From contig NZ_BPFX01000007.1 in assembly GCF_019655855.1 (NCBI RefSeq), forward strand, positions 124,001-188,000: a stretch of 64,000 nucleotides of DNA, written 5' to 3'. This stretch comes from Pseudomonas paralcaligenes. GTDB lineage: Bacteria; Pseudomonadota; Gammaproteobacteria; Pseudomonadales; Pseudomonadaceae. A program made the translations under genes and the position numbers. How positions within the stretch are numbered: position 1 is the first letter of the stretch; each line of letters starts with the position of its first letter. The notes under the pieces are model-generated. The model was given only the letters and a program-made list of their open reading frames with translations, was not told the origin of the DNA and made no database searches. Shown here piece after piece: positions 18,034-26,194 of this stretch.

Positions 18034-19167
18034 ATGTCGGAAGCCGGCAGCATCATTCAGGACACCGAGCACTCGCCACCGCGCCTGCGGGTGCGCGGGG
18101 ACTGGACACTGAGACACTACAACCGTCTGGAAGCGGAACTGGAGCGCCTGCCCGCCCAGGCGCCCGAGCCGGCGCTGGACTTCGCCCAGCTCGGCCAGCT
18201 GGACACCGCCGGCGCCGCCCTGCTCGGCCGCTGGCTCGGCGCCGAGCGCCTGCTGGCACTGGCCCAGGGCAACCCCGAGCTGCCGCCCGAGCGCCTGGCG
18301 CTGCTGCGCACCGTCGGCGAGGCGCTGCACGACTGCCCCCAGGCGCCCGGCGCCGCGCACCGCTCCGCCGCCTACGAGGTACTGGAGGAAGTCGGCGTCA
18401 CCGTCACCGGCTTCTGGAGCCGTCTGCGCGCCCTGCTCGGTTTCATCGGCCTGGCCCTGGACAGCCTCGTCCGCACCCTGTTCCGGCCGCGCCGCTGGCG
18501 GATCACCTCGCTGGTGTCGCACATCGAGCAGACCGGGCTGAACGCCATCCCCATCATCGTCCTGCTGACCTTCATGGTCGGCGCGGTGGTCGCCTTCCTC
18601 GGCGCCACGGTGCTGGCCAACTTCGGCGCCACCATCTACACCGTGCACCTGGTGGCCTTCTCCTTCCTGCGCGAGTTCGGCGTGCTGCTCACCGCCATCC
18701 TCATGGCCGGCCGCACCGCCAGCGCCTTCACCGCACAGATCGGCTCGATGAAGGCCAACGAGGAGATCGACGCGATCCGCGTGCTCGGCCTCAACCCGAT
18801 GGAGCTGCTGGTGCTGCCGCGCATCCTGGCGATGATGATCAGCCTGCCGATCCTCACCTTCATCGCCATCCTCTCCGGCATCCTCGGCGGTGGCGTGGTC
18901 AGCGCGCTGATGCTGGACATCTCGCCGACCCTGTTCCTCGGCATCCTGCAGTCGGAGGTCCCGGTCCAGCACCTCTTCGTCGGCCTGGCCAAGGCGCCGT
19001 TCTTCGCCTTCATCATCGCCATCATCGGCTGCCTGGAAGGCTTCAAGTCCGGCGGCAGCGCCAAGTCGGTCGGCGACCACACCACCTCGGCGGTGGTGCA
19101 GTCGATCTTCGTGGTGATCCTGCTCGACGCCGTGGCGGCGATGTTCTTCATGGAGATGGGCTGGTGA
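18034..19167 (+). CDS. MCE-system ABC permease, STAS-MlaE fusion
   Basis: Inner-membrane permease of an Mla-like phospholipid/lipid transporter; 377 residues. The first 110 residues form a STAS (MlaB-like) domain (LRVRGDWTLRHYNRLEAEL ... LDFAQLGQLDTAGAALLGRWL); the rest is the MlaE permease with the family segment MAGRTASAFTAQIGSMKANEEIDAIRVLGLNPMELLVLPR. The MlaB part, separate in the main Mla system, is therefore fused here. The start at 18034 follows AGGAAG. The GTG of the next gene overlaps its stop. The order permease-ATPase-MCE-lipoprotein matches the second Mla-like operon of P. aeruginosa (I recall PA3211-PA3214). Confidence 0.93.
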   Translation: MSEAGSIIQDTEHSPPRLRVRGDWTLRHYNRLEAELERLPAQAPEPALDFAQLGQLDTAGAALLGRWLGAERLLALAQGNPELPPERLALLRTVGEALHDCPQAPGAAHRSAAYEVLEEVGVTVTGFWSRLRALLGFIGLALDSLVRTLFRPRRWRITSLVSHIEQTGLNAIPIIVLLTFMVGAVVAFLGATVLANFGATIYTVHLVAFSFLREFGVLLTAILMAGRTASAFTAQIGSMKANEEIDAIRVLGLNPMELLVLPRILAMMISLPILTFIAILSGILGGGVVSALMLDISPTLFLGILQSEVPVQHLFVGLAKAPFFAFIIAIIGCLEGFKSGGSAKSVGDHTTSAVVQSIFVVILLDAVAAMFFMEMGW

Positions 19168-19940
19168 ACGACGTCCTCGTGGAAGTGCGCGGCCTGCGCA
19201 ACCAGTTCGGCGCCCAGGTGGTGCACCAGGACCTCGACCTGGACATCCGCCGCGGCGAGGTGCTCGGTGTGGTCGGTGGCTCCGGCACCGGCAAGTCGGT
19301 GCTGCTGCGCAGCATCGTCGGCCTGCTGCGCCCGGCCGCCGGCAGCATCCGGGTGTTCGGCGAGAGCCTGCTGGACGCCCCGCCCGAGCGCCGCTCGCAG
19401 CTGGAGCGACGCTTCGGCGTGCTGTTCCAGCGCGGCGCCCTGTTCTCGTCGCTGACCGTGATCGAGAACATCGCCCTGCCGCTGATCGAGCACGCCGGCC
19501 TGTCGCGCCCCGACGCCGAGCGCCTGGCGCGGGTCAAGGTGGCGCTGGCCGGGCTGCCGGCGAACGCCGGCGACAAGTACCCGGACTCGCTGTCGGGCGG
19601 CATGGTCAAGCGCGCCGCGCTGGCCCGGGCCATCGCCATGGACCCGGAAATCCTGTTCCTCGACGAGCCCACCGCCGGGCTCGACCCCATCGGCGCCGCC
19701 GCCTTCGACCAGCTCATCCTCACCCTGCGCGACGCGCTGGGCCTGAGCGTGTTCCTGGTCACCCACGACCTCGATACGATCTACAGCATCTGCGACCGGG
19801 TCGCGGTGCTCTCGCAGAAGAAGGTGCTGGTGGCCGACCGCCTGCCGGTGGTCGAGGCCACGGACGATGCCTGGATACGCGAATACTTTCACGGCCCCCG
19901 TGGCCGCGCGGCCCAGCAGGCCGCGAACAGGGAGAACTGA
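19164..19940 (+). CDS. MCE-system ABC ATP-binding protein (MlaF-like)
   Basis: ATPase that powers the lipid transporter with the STAS-MlaE permease; 258 residues. Walker A GGSGTGKSVLL, Q-loop FQRGALFSSLTVIENIALPL (the MlaF form), signature LSGGMVKRAALARAIA, Walker B EILFLDEPTAGLDP and the switch THD are all present. Start is GTG at 19164, which overlaps the permease stop (GTGA), giving VNDVLVEVRGL. It ends with an Ala/Arg-rich tail (GPRGRAAQQAANREN) and is followed two bases later by the MCE gene. Confidence 0.94.
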   Translation: MNDVLVEVRGLRNQFGAQVVHQDLDLDIRRGEVLGVVGGSGTGKSVLLRSIVGLLRPAAGSIRVFGESLLDAPPERRSQLERRFGVLFQRGALFSSLTVIENIALPLIEHAGLSRPDAERLARVKVALAGLPANAGDKYPDSLSGGMVKRAALARAIAMDPEILFLDEPTAGLDPIGAAAFDQLILTLRDALGLSVFLVTHDLDTIYSICDRVAVLSQKKVLVADRLPVVEATDDAWIREYFHGPRGRAAQQAANREN

Positions 19941-19942
19941 CG

Positions 19943-20881
19943 ATGGAAACCCGTGCGCATCACGTGCTGATAGGCCTGTTCACCGTGCTCGCGGTGGGCA
20001 GCGCGCTGCTGTTCGCCCTGTGGATGGGCAAGTCCAGCATCGACCGCGAATTCAAGCTGTACGAGGTGGTGTTCAAGGAGGCGGTCAACGGCCTCTCCGT
20101 CGGCAGCAGCGTGCAGTACAGCGGCATCAAGGTCGGCGACGTGGTCAGCCTGAGCCTCGACCCCAGCGACCCGCGCCAGGTCCAGGCCCTCATCCGGGTG
20201 GCCGAGGACACGCCGGTCAAGGAAAACACCCACGCCCGCCTGGCGGTGACCAGCATCACCGGCGGCGCGGTGATCCAGCTCTACGGCGGCACGCCGACCA
20301 GCCCGCCCCTGGCCACCCGCAACCACGAGCCGACGGTGATCGTCGCCGACCCGTCGCCGCTGTCGCGCCTGCTCACCAACGGCGAGGACCTGGTGACCAA
20401 CATCAACCACCTGCTGGCCAACGCCAACCGCATGTTCTCCAGCGAGAACATCGACCGCGTCGGCAGCACCCTGGCCGGCCTGGAGCAGACCGTGGGCGCC
20501 GTGGCCAGCCAGCGCGGCGAGATCCGCCAGGCCCTGGCCGAGCTGGCCGAGACCAGCCGCCAGGCCAACCTCCTGCTGCAGCGCACCAACGAGACCATGC
20601 GCGGCGCCAACAACCTGCTCGACCAGCAGGGGCGCAGCGTGATGGACAGCGCCGCCCAGACCATGGCCACCCTGGAGCGCACCAGCGCCAGCCTGGAACA
20701 GCTGCTCGCGCGCAACGAGGACGCCCTCAGCGGCGGCCTGCAGGGCATCGGCGAGATCGGCCCGGCGATCCTCGAACTGCGCAGCACCCTGACCTCGCTG
20801 CGGCAGATGACCCAGCGGCTCTCCGACAACCCCGGCGCCCTGCTGCTGGATCGTCAACAGAACAAGGAATTCCAGCCATGA
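19943..20881 (+). CDS. MCE/MlaD domain substrate-binding protein
   Basis: Periplasmic, inner-membrane-anchored lipid-binding protein; 312 residues. One membrane helix (ETRAHHVLIGLFTVLAVGSALLFALWM) is followed by a single MCE domain (YEVVFKEAVNGLSVGSSVQYSGIKVGDVVSLSLDP ... TSITGGAVIQLYGG) and a long C-terminal helical part (about 150-310) rich in Gln, Leu and Glu that likely forms an extended needle or coiled coil. It starts two bases after the ATPase gene and its stop overlaps the lipoprotein start, so the four genes are one operon. Confidence 0.93.
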   Translation: METRAHHVLIGLFTVLAVGSALLFALWMGKSSIDREFKLYEVVFKEAVNGLSVGSSVQYSGIKVGDVVSLSLDPSDPRQVQALIRVAEDTPVKENTHARLAVTSITGGAVIQLYGGTPTSPPLATRNHEPTVIVADPSPLSRLLTNGEDLVTNINHLLANANRMFSSENIDRVGSTLAGLEQTVGAVASQRGEIRQALAELAETSRQANLLLQRTNETMRGANNLLDQQGRSVMDSAAQTMATLERTSASLEQLLARNEDALSGGLQGIGEIGPAILELRSTLTSLRQMTQRLSDNPGALLLDRQQNKEFQP

Positions 20882-21486
20882 TCCGCCCGCTGCTGCTCCC
20901 CCTCGGCCTGGCCGCCCTGCTCGGCGGCTGCTCCCTGCTGCCCGAGGCCGAACCCGTGCAGACCTACCTGCTGCCCTCGCTCCAGCCGCAGGCGGCGAGC
21001 CAGGCGCAGCCCCTCGCCCGCTCGCTGGGCATCGGCCGGCCCCAGGCCAGCCTGGTGCTGGACAGCACGCGCATCGCCGTGGTCCCCCAGGGCAGCGAGA
21101 TCAGCAGCTACAAGGGCGCGCGCTGGAGCGACCCGGCGCCGGCGCTGCTGCGCGACCGCCTGCTGGAAGCCTTCCAGGCCGACGGTCGGTTCGCCGCGCT
21201 GAGCAGCGCGGAGCAGCACCTGCAGAGCGACTTCGTGCTGGCCGGCAACCTGCTGGCGTTCCAGAGCGAGTACCGCGACGGCAAGCCCGAGGTGGTGATC
21301 CGCTTCGATGCGCGGCTGGTCCGCGCCGATACCCAGCGGGTCACCGCCAGCCGCAGCTTCATCGTGCGCCAGCCCAGCCGGACGGTCGAAGTGCCGGCGG
21401 TGGTGGACGCCTTCGGCCAGGCCAGCGACCAGCTCGCCGGGCAACTGGTCGAGTGGACCACCCAGCGGATACAGGCCGAGAAATAA
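20878..21486 (+). CDS. ABC-type transport auxiliary lipoprotein (PqiC-like)
   Basis: A 202-residue predicted lipoprotein, outer-membrane partner of the MCE system. The signal peptide MIRPLLLPLGLAALLGGCSLLP has lipobox LGGC with Cys18. The body has the ABC_trans_aux pattern: QTYLLPSLQPQ, LDSTRIAVVPQGSEISSYKGARWSDPAPALLRDRLLEAFQ, and RSFIVRQPSRTVEVPAVVDAFGQASDQLAGQLVEW. The ATG overlaps the MCE stop (ATGA). Last gene of the operon. PqiC-type proteins are thought to receive lipid at the outer membrane. Confidence 0.9.
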   Translation: MIRPLLLPLGLAALLGGCSLLPEAEPVQTYLLPSLQPQAASQAQPLARSLGIGRPQASLVLDSTRIAVVPQGSEISSYKGARWSDPAPALLRDRLLEAFQADGRFAALSSAEQHLQSDFVLAGNLLAFQSEYRDGKPEVVIRFDARLVRADTQRVTASRSFIVRQPSRTVEVPAVVDAFGQASDQLAGQLVEWTTQRIQAEK

Positions 21487-21501
21487 GCCCGGGGCGGCTG
21501 G

Positions 21502-22176
21502 TCAGGCCTGGCGGTAGCCGACCCAGCCACGGAACGTGAAGCCCGCGTAGAACAGCTCGACGCCCTCGAATCCCGCCTGCCGCAGCAGCGCCTCGTCCTG
21601 CTCCGGCGACAGCAGCGGCAGGCGTTCGTCGATCGCGGCGGCCGCGCCCTGCGCCTGTTCCCGCACAACCCCGGACGCCTCGGCGAACGCCGCGTAGCGC
21701 TGCAACCAGCGCATCCTCTCCTCGCCCTGGGGGACGCTGTGGTGGGCGACCACCAGCGGCGCGCCGGGGGCGAGTCGTCGCCAGAGTTGCTGGAGGGTAC
21801 GCAGCCGCTCCTCCGGGGGCAGGAAATGCAGCGTCAGCAGGCAGGTGGCGCCGTCGAAAGGTCCCTCGCCAAGCGAGTCGATATAGCCCTGGTGGAAGTC
21901 CACGCGGGCCTCCAGCGCGCCCAGCGTCTGCCGGGCCAGGGCGAGCATCTGCGCCGAGGGATCGACCCCCGCGAAGCGCCAGCCGGGCTGCGCCCGGGCG
22001 AACGCCTGCAGCTCCAGGCCGCCGCCCGCGCCGAGCACCAGCACGCGGCCGTCCTCGGGCACGCGCTCGGCCAGCAGCAACATCGCCATCCGCTGCAGGC
22101 CGTGAAATCCAGGCACCTGGCGGACCGGGCCCTCGGCGTAGCGGGCGACGGCCCGTGGATCGGAAAAAGGCGACAT
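21502..22176 (-). CDS. Class I SAM-dependent methyltransferase
   Basis: A 224-residue cytoplasmic methyltransferase. The SAM-binding motif I is VLVLGAGGGLELQAFARAQPGWRFAGVDPSAQML, then DGATCLLTLHFLPPEERLRTLQQLWRRLAPGAPLVVAHHS as motifs II and III. The acceptor is unknown. The ribosome site GGGAG lies just before the ATG. It follows the flavoprotein gene on the same strand by 51 bases and may share its transcript. It ends 15 bases from the stop of the convergent lipoprotein gene. Confidence 0.88.
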   Translation of the reverse strand: MSPFSDPRAVARYAEGPVRQVPGFHGLQRMAMLLLAERVPEDGRVLVLGAGGGLELQAFARAQPGWRFAGVDPSAQMLALARQTLGALEARVDFHQGYIDSLGEGPFDGATCLLTLHFLPPEERLRTLQQLWRRLAPGAPLVVAHHSVPQGEERMRWLQRYAAFAEASGVVREQAQGAAAAIDERLPLLSPEQDEALLRQAGFEGVELFYAGFTFRGWVGYRQA

Positions 22177-22227
22177 GGGATCTCCCGGGAATCGGACAGA
22201 AACAGGATTCGCAAACGGTTTTGCGGG

Positions 22228-23124
22228 CTACGCGCCCGCCAGGCCGAAGATCAGCGACTGGTGGGCGGCGGCGCCCGCGAGGGTGCCATCGCCCACCGCC
22301 AGCGGTACCGAGCCGCCCATGCGCGCCGCATCGCCGCAGGCGTAGACGCCCGGAACGCTGGTCGCCTTCATCGCGTCGGTGTGGATGATCCGGCCGAACT
22401 CGCCCTCGCTGAACGCGCAGCCCAGCAGGTCGGCCATCGGGTCGGCGACCTCGACCCGGGTGGGCACGAACAGGCCGTCGAGGCGCACGCGGCGTCCGCT
22501 GCCCAGCACCAGCTCCAGCTCGCCCTCCAGCCGCGCCACGGCCTCGCGCTCCAGCGCCACGCCCCGGTCGGCGAGCTTCGCCAACTGCTCCGCGTCGGGC
22601 TCGAACGCCCCGTTCAGGAACAGGGTGGTCTCGCCCCAGTCCGGCAGCAGCAGCGCCAGGTGCATGGCCATGGCGGACGTGGCTACGATGCCGATGCGGC
22701 CCCGCTCCAGCTCGTAGCCGTGGCAGTACGGGCAGTGGAACACGCGGCTGCCCCAGCGCTCGGACAGGCCGGGAATGTCGGGCAGGCGGTCGACCACGCC
22801 GGTCGCCAGGATGATCCGGCTCGCCTCGCGGACCTCGCCCGCCTCGAAATGCACGCGAAAGCCTTGCGCCGTGCGCTCGGCGCCGACGGCCCGGTCGGAC
22901 AGCCATTCCACGGTGGCGTAGGCCATGAGCTGGTCCCGCGCCTGGCGGGCGATGTCGCCGGGCGCGACGCCGTCCTGGGTCAGGAAGCCGTGGGAGTGCG
23001 CAGCGAAGCGGTTGCGTCGCTGCCCGCCGTCCACCACCAGCACCCGGCGTCGCGCCCGTGCCAGCGGCAATGCCGCCGAAAGCCCCGCGTAGCTGCCGCC
23101 GACGACGATCACATCATGCTGCAT
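22228..23124 (-). CDS. FAD-dependent oxidoreductase, thioredoxin reductase-like
   Basis: A 298-residue flavoprotein of the TrxR-like class. It has the FAD motif VIVVGGSYAGLSAALPLARARRRVLVVDGG, the redox pair CPYC inside VFHCPYCHGYELE, the NAD(P) region GRIGIVATSAMAMHLALLL and the closing GVYACGDAARMGGSVPLAVGDGTLAG. I chose the ATG at 23124 (MQHDVIVVGG), which follows GGAGGGG; an ATG 12 codons upstream has no ribosome site. It is divergent from an Rrf2 regulator with a palindrome between them, which suggests redox-responsive control. Its electron acceptor is unknown; no thioredoxin gene is adjacent. Confidence 0.9.
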   Translation of the reverse strand: MQHDVIVVGGSYAGLSAALPLARARRRVLVVDGGQRRNRFAAHSHGFLTQDGVAPGDIARQARDQLMAYATVEWLSDRAVGAERTAQGFRVHFEAGEVREASRIILATGVVDRLPDIPGLSERWGSRVFHCPYCHGYELERGRIGIVATSAMAMHLALLLPDWGETTLFLNGAFEPDAEQLAKLADRGVALEREAVARLEGELELVLGSGRRVRLDGLFVPTRVEVADPMADLLGCAFSEGEFGRIIHTDAMKATSVPGVYACGDAARMGGSVPLAVGDGTLAGAAAHQSLIFGLAGA

Positions 23125-23155
23125 GTCCCCTCCTCGCTCGCGGCGTCGCCGCGCA

Positions 23156-23182
23156 ATCATGAAACTAATGAAATTACATGAT
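23156..23182. promoter_or_regulatory. Candidate Rrf2-type operator
   Basis: A 27-bp AT-rich element with perfect ends ATCATG (23156-23161) and CATGAT (23177-23182), in the gap between the divergent reductase and Rrf2 genes. Its length and AT-rich inner part are like Rrf2-family binding sites. It lies 32 bases upstream of the reductase start codon, where binding would block transcription. Confidence 0.6.
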
Positions 23183-23246
23183 AGGCCGGAGAAATTTGCT
23201 CACGCAACTTGAAATGTGGCATTAAGACGGTCCGTCACCACAAGGC

Positions 23247-23711
23247 ATGGCCATGAGAAAGGACAGCAGGCTCTCCCGCATGCTCCATGTGCTGCTGCAC
23301 ATGGCGCGGCACGATCAGCCATTCACCTCCGAGCAGATCGCCAGGATGCTGGACACCAACCCGGTGGTGGTCCGGCGCACCATGGCCGGGCTGCGCCAGG
23401 CCGGCTACGTGCACTCGGAAAAGGGGCATGGCGGGGGCTGGACCATCGTTCGCGACCTCGAATCCATCACCCTGCTGGATATCCACAAGGCCGTGGGCGG
23501 CCCACGGATATTCGCCATCGGCAACGAGCACGACGATCCGCAATGCGCCGTCGAGCGGGTGGTCAACGCCGCCCTGGAGGACGCGCTGAACGAGGCCGAG
23601 GCCCGGCTGGTCGCCAGGCTGGGCGCCATTTCCCTGGCGCAACTGGCCCGCGAGTTCGACGGCCTGTGCCGGCAGAGCGGCTGGGGCGTCGAAGGGCCGC
23701 ACGAGCGCTAG
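23247..23711 (+). CDS. Rrf2 family transcriptional regulator
   Basis: A 154-residue winged-helix regulator: LSRMLHVLLHMARHDQPFTSEQIARMLDTNPVVVRRTMAGLRQAGYVHSEKGHGGGW is the Rrf2 DNA-binding domain with its GxGGG wing. It lacks the three-Cys cluster of iron-sulphur members (IscR, NsrR): only Cys residues near positions 100 and 142 are seen, so it is closer to the YwnA/CymR-like non-cluster type. Two in-frame ATGs compete (23247 and 23253); the second has AAGG at a better distance of 7 bases. Its stop is 3 bases from the convergent VOC gene. Confidence 0.9.
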   Translation: MAMRKDSRLSRMLHVLLHMARHDQPFTSEQIARMLDTNPVVVRRTMAGLRQAGYVHSEKGHGGGWTIVRDLESITLLDIHKAVGGPRIFAIGNEHDDPQCAVERVVNAALEDALNEAEARLVARLGAISLAQLAREFDGLCRQSGWGVEGPHER

Positions 23712-23714
23712 CGT

Positions 23715-24728
23715 CTAGAGCGTGCCGGGCGGCTGGACCTGGCGAAGCTGGATCAGATGGCCGTAGGGATCACGGACGGTGGCCGTCCGGTCGCTTCGCT
23801 CGACCTCCCCGCCACCCGCCTCCTTCGTCAGAGCGACGGTGGCGGCGATGTCGTGGACCTCAAAGCCGATGGCCACGACGCCGGCGTCGCCGAACGCCAG
23901 CGGCCCCCTGCCCGTCGCCCGGTCGTAGGTGAAGGCCTCCAGGGTCGGGCCACCCGGGCTGTAGCCGGGCATCTCGATGTGCCGGCCGCGCACCGCCACG
24001 TCGGGGATGCCGGTCAGCTCGGCGATGAAGTCGCCATCGTAGTCGCGCTCCGCGCCAACGGTCTCGGCGGCGAAGACGGCGCGGTAGAAGCCGGCGACGC
24101 GCGTCCAGTCCGGCGAGTTGTGATTGGCGTGGAGGAAGCGCACCCCGTCGTCGGCGGGCGCGCCCGCCCCCAGCCAGGTACGCACCAGGGAATCCAGCGT
24201 CCGGTAGACCGTTCGCGGCGTGAACGGCGCGGGCAGCGGGATATGCACTTCGACGGCATTGCCGTCCGGGTCCCTGGCATACAGCACCGGCGCCCGCTCG
24301 TTCGCCTCGAACACGCTGCTGACGGTCCCGCCAGCGGCCAGCAGCCGGCCGACGACCCCTCGCATGTCGGTGGTCTCGAAGCACAGGTGCGAATAGCCGT
24401 CGTCGGAAGCCTGCGGCGCGGGATCGGCGGCCCGCCGAGCCGGGATCAGCGTCAGGGTCGGCCCGTTACCACCGTAGCCCGGGGTGCGCAGCACCACGGC
24501 CTCGCCGGACACCTGCGCTGGCACCCAGTCTTGCCGGGCGACCTCTTGAGCATCGAAGGTCGCCTGGTAGAAGTCGGCCAGGCGCCGGACATCCGGGGTG
24601 GCGATGGTCACGTTGCGGAAGGTCGCCTGCGCCGGCTGGAGCCGGTAGTCGCTGGCGGAAAACGACAGCGCCCACCAGATAGCCACGGCCGCGGCCAGCA
24701 CCACCAGAGCGATGGCTGTCTTCTTCAT
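23715..24728 (-). CDS. Exported or membrane-anchored protein with two VOC (glyoxalase-like) domains
   Basis: A 337-residue protein. An N-terminal hydrophobic segment (KKTAIALVVLAAAVAIWWALSF) acts as signal or anchor, placing the rest in the periplasm. Two tandem VOC/glyoxalase-fold domains follow: about 35-170 (FRNVTIATPDVRRLADFYQATF ... RDPDGNAVEVHIP) and about 190-330 (FLHANHNSPDWTRVAGFYRAVF ... VRDPYGHLIQLRQV). Metal-ligand type His/Glu residues are present (EVHIP, HIEMPGY). Enzymatic role unknown: dioxygenase, isomerase or binding protein are all possible. It is on the same strand as the DUF1329 operon but separated by tandem hairpins. Confidence 0.83.
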   Translation of the reverse strand: MKKTAIALVVLAAAVAIWWALSFSASDYRLQPAQATFRNVTIATPDVRRLADFYQATFDAQEVARQDWVPAQVSGEAVVLRTPGYGGNGPTLTLIPARRAADPAPQASDDGYSHLCFETTDMRGVVGRLLAAGGTVSSVFEANERAPVLYARDPDGNAVEVHIPLPAPFTPRTVYRTLDSLVRTWLGAGAPADDGVRFLHANHNSPDWTRVAGFYRAVFAAETVGAERDYDGDFIAELTGIPDVAVRGRHIEMPGYSPGGPTLEAFTYDRATGRGPLAFGDAGVVAIGFEVHDIAATVALTKEAGGGEVERSDRTATVRDPYGHLIQLRQVQPPGTL

Positions 24729-24756
24729 CTGCGCGCACTCCGTTCGGGATAGAAAG

Positions 24757-24799
24757 GGGCCGTCAGCGACGGCCCAAGACCCCGGGTCTCTACCCGGGG
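24757..24799 (-). terminator. Tandem hairpins between DUF1329 and VOC genes
   Basis: Two perfect 8-bp stems: GGGCCGTC/GACGGCCC (24757-24764, 24768-24775) and CCCCGGGT/ACCCGGGG (24780-24787, 24792-24799). Read on the minus strand they follow the DUF1329 stop, and the second hairpin is followed by CCTTTCT. They probably end, or weaken, the operon transcript before the VOC gene. Confidence 0.55.
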
Positions 24800-24815
24800 A
24801 CAGCAGCGTCCTGGC

Positions 24816-26183
24816 TCAGCGCACGCCCGTGCGGCGCAGGGAGGCCGGGGTGAAGTCGTTGGACGACAGCTCGATGCCGTACTTCGGCGCGTTGCGGATC
24901 TCGTTGCGCAGCCCCGACACGAAATAGCGGCCGTTCAGCAGGTCGTAGCAGGTCTCCACCAGGATCAGCGGCAGTTGCTGCTGGTACACCTGCTGCAGGT
25001 GCCCCTCGGCCACGCGCCAGATCTGCCCGCGGTTGTCGTAGTGGTCGGCCACCAGCGCCTGCCAGGTGTCCTCGTCGAGGTACAGGCGGCGCTTGGCGTA
25101 GATGTGGCGGCTGCCCGACTTCAGGTTGGCCTCCACCACCCAGACGCGGTGCAGCTCGTAGCGGATGTGGTCGGGGTTGAGGTGGCCGGGGCCGATGATG
25201 TCCGCGTACTTCAGGCCGGGGTCGTCCAGGCGGTAGGCGTTGTAGGGGACGTACATCTCCTGCTTGCCGACCAGGGTCCAGTCGTAACGATCCGGCGCGC
25301 CGTTGAACAGCATGAAGTTATCGGAGGTGTGCTGGCCGTCGCTGGTGGTCGACGGGCCGTCGTAGGAGACCTGCGGCGCGCGCCGCACGCGGCGCTGGCC
25401 GGCGTTGTAGGCCCAGGCCAGGCGCGGCTCCTTGACCTGATCCAGAGTCTCGTGAACCAGCAGCACGTCGCCGGCAAGCCGCGCGGGCGAGACGGTCCGC
25501 CACTTGTAGTAGAACAGCACATTGGCGTTCCTCGCCGTGCCCGCGTCACTCAGCGCCCAGGGCATGGCCACGTACTGGTCGAGCAGGCTGGGGGTGAACT
25601 GGCCGCTGGCCTGGGGCGCGGAGGTGATGATGTTGCGCTGCAGCGTCGAGCCCATGTAGCGCGCCATGTGGTTCCAGATTGCCTCCAGGCCATTGCCGGC
25701 GATGGGGAACGGCACGCCCATGCGGTAGTGCTCCAGGGTGTTGCCGCCGCCGGACAGGCTCACCGCCTCGGCGTTCTCGCGGGTCTTCTCCAGCCAGCCG
25801 TCCGGGAACACCGCGCTGCGGTGGCTCGGGTAGACCGGTATGCGGAAGGTCTGCGGGTAGCGCTTGAACAGCGCCATCTGGCCTTCGCTGAGCCGGTCCC
25901 GGTACTGCTCGGCGTTGTCGGCGGTGATGGTGAAGAGCGGCCGGTCGCCGGCGTAGGGGTCGGTCATGAAGCCGCTGCCGTCGACGCTGCCGGCGTCCTT
26001 GGCCAGGCCGCCGTTCCAGGCGGGAATGCTGCCTTCGGCGTTGCCGGCCTTCTCGGCGCCCACCGGCGTCAGCGTCTGGCCGAGCGCGGCGGCCTGCTGC
26101 GCGTCGACGGCGCCCAGGGAGGCCGTCGCCCACAGCGACAGCAGCAGGGTGGAGCCAGTGATCAGGTTCTTGTAGGTCGTCAT
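24816..26183 (-). CDS. DUF1329 family exported protein
   Basis: A 455-residue protein with a signal peptide (LITGSTLLLSLWATASLGAVDAQQ). The DUF1329 pattern is plain: LGQTLTPVGAEKAGNAEGSIPAWNGGL near the start, IYAKRRLYLDEDTWQALVADHYDNRGQIWRVAEGHL near the end. DUF1329 proteins are periplasmic or outer-membrane (LolA/LolB-like) and occur with DUF1302 barrels and RND-type lipid or hydrophobic-compound transporters. Start is the ATG at 26183, 11 bases after the DUF1302 stop; the frame is open much further upstream only because of the overlapping gene. Biochemical role unknown. Confidence 0.92.
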   Translation of the reverse strand: MTTYKNLITGSTLLLSLWATASLGAVDAQQAAALGQTLTPVGAEKAGNAEGSIPAWNGGLAKDAGSVDGSGFMTDPYAGDRPLFTITADNAEQYRDRLSEGQMALFKRYPQTFRIPVYPSHRSAVFPDGWLEKTRENAEAVSLSGGGNTLEHYRMGVPFPIAGNGLEAIWNHMARYMGSTLQRNIITSAPQASGQFTPSLLDQYVAMPWALSDAGTARNANVLFYYKWRTVSPARLAGDVLLVHETLDQVKEPRLAWAYNAGQRRVRRAPQVSYDGPSTTSDGQHTSDNFMLFNGAPDRYDWTLVGKQEMYVPYNAYRLDDPGLKYADIIGPGHLNPDHIRYELHRVWVVEANLKSGSRHIYAKRRLYLDEDTWQALVADHYDNRGQIWRVAEGHLQQVYQQQLPLILVETCYDLLNGRYFVSGLRNEIRNAPKYGIELSSNDFTPASLRRTGVR

Positions 26184-26194
26184 GGTCGTCACCG

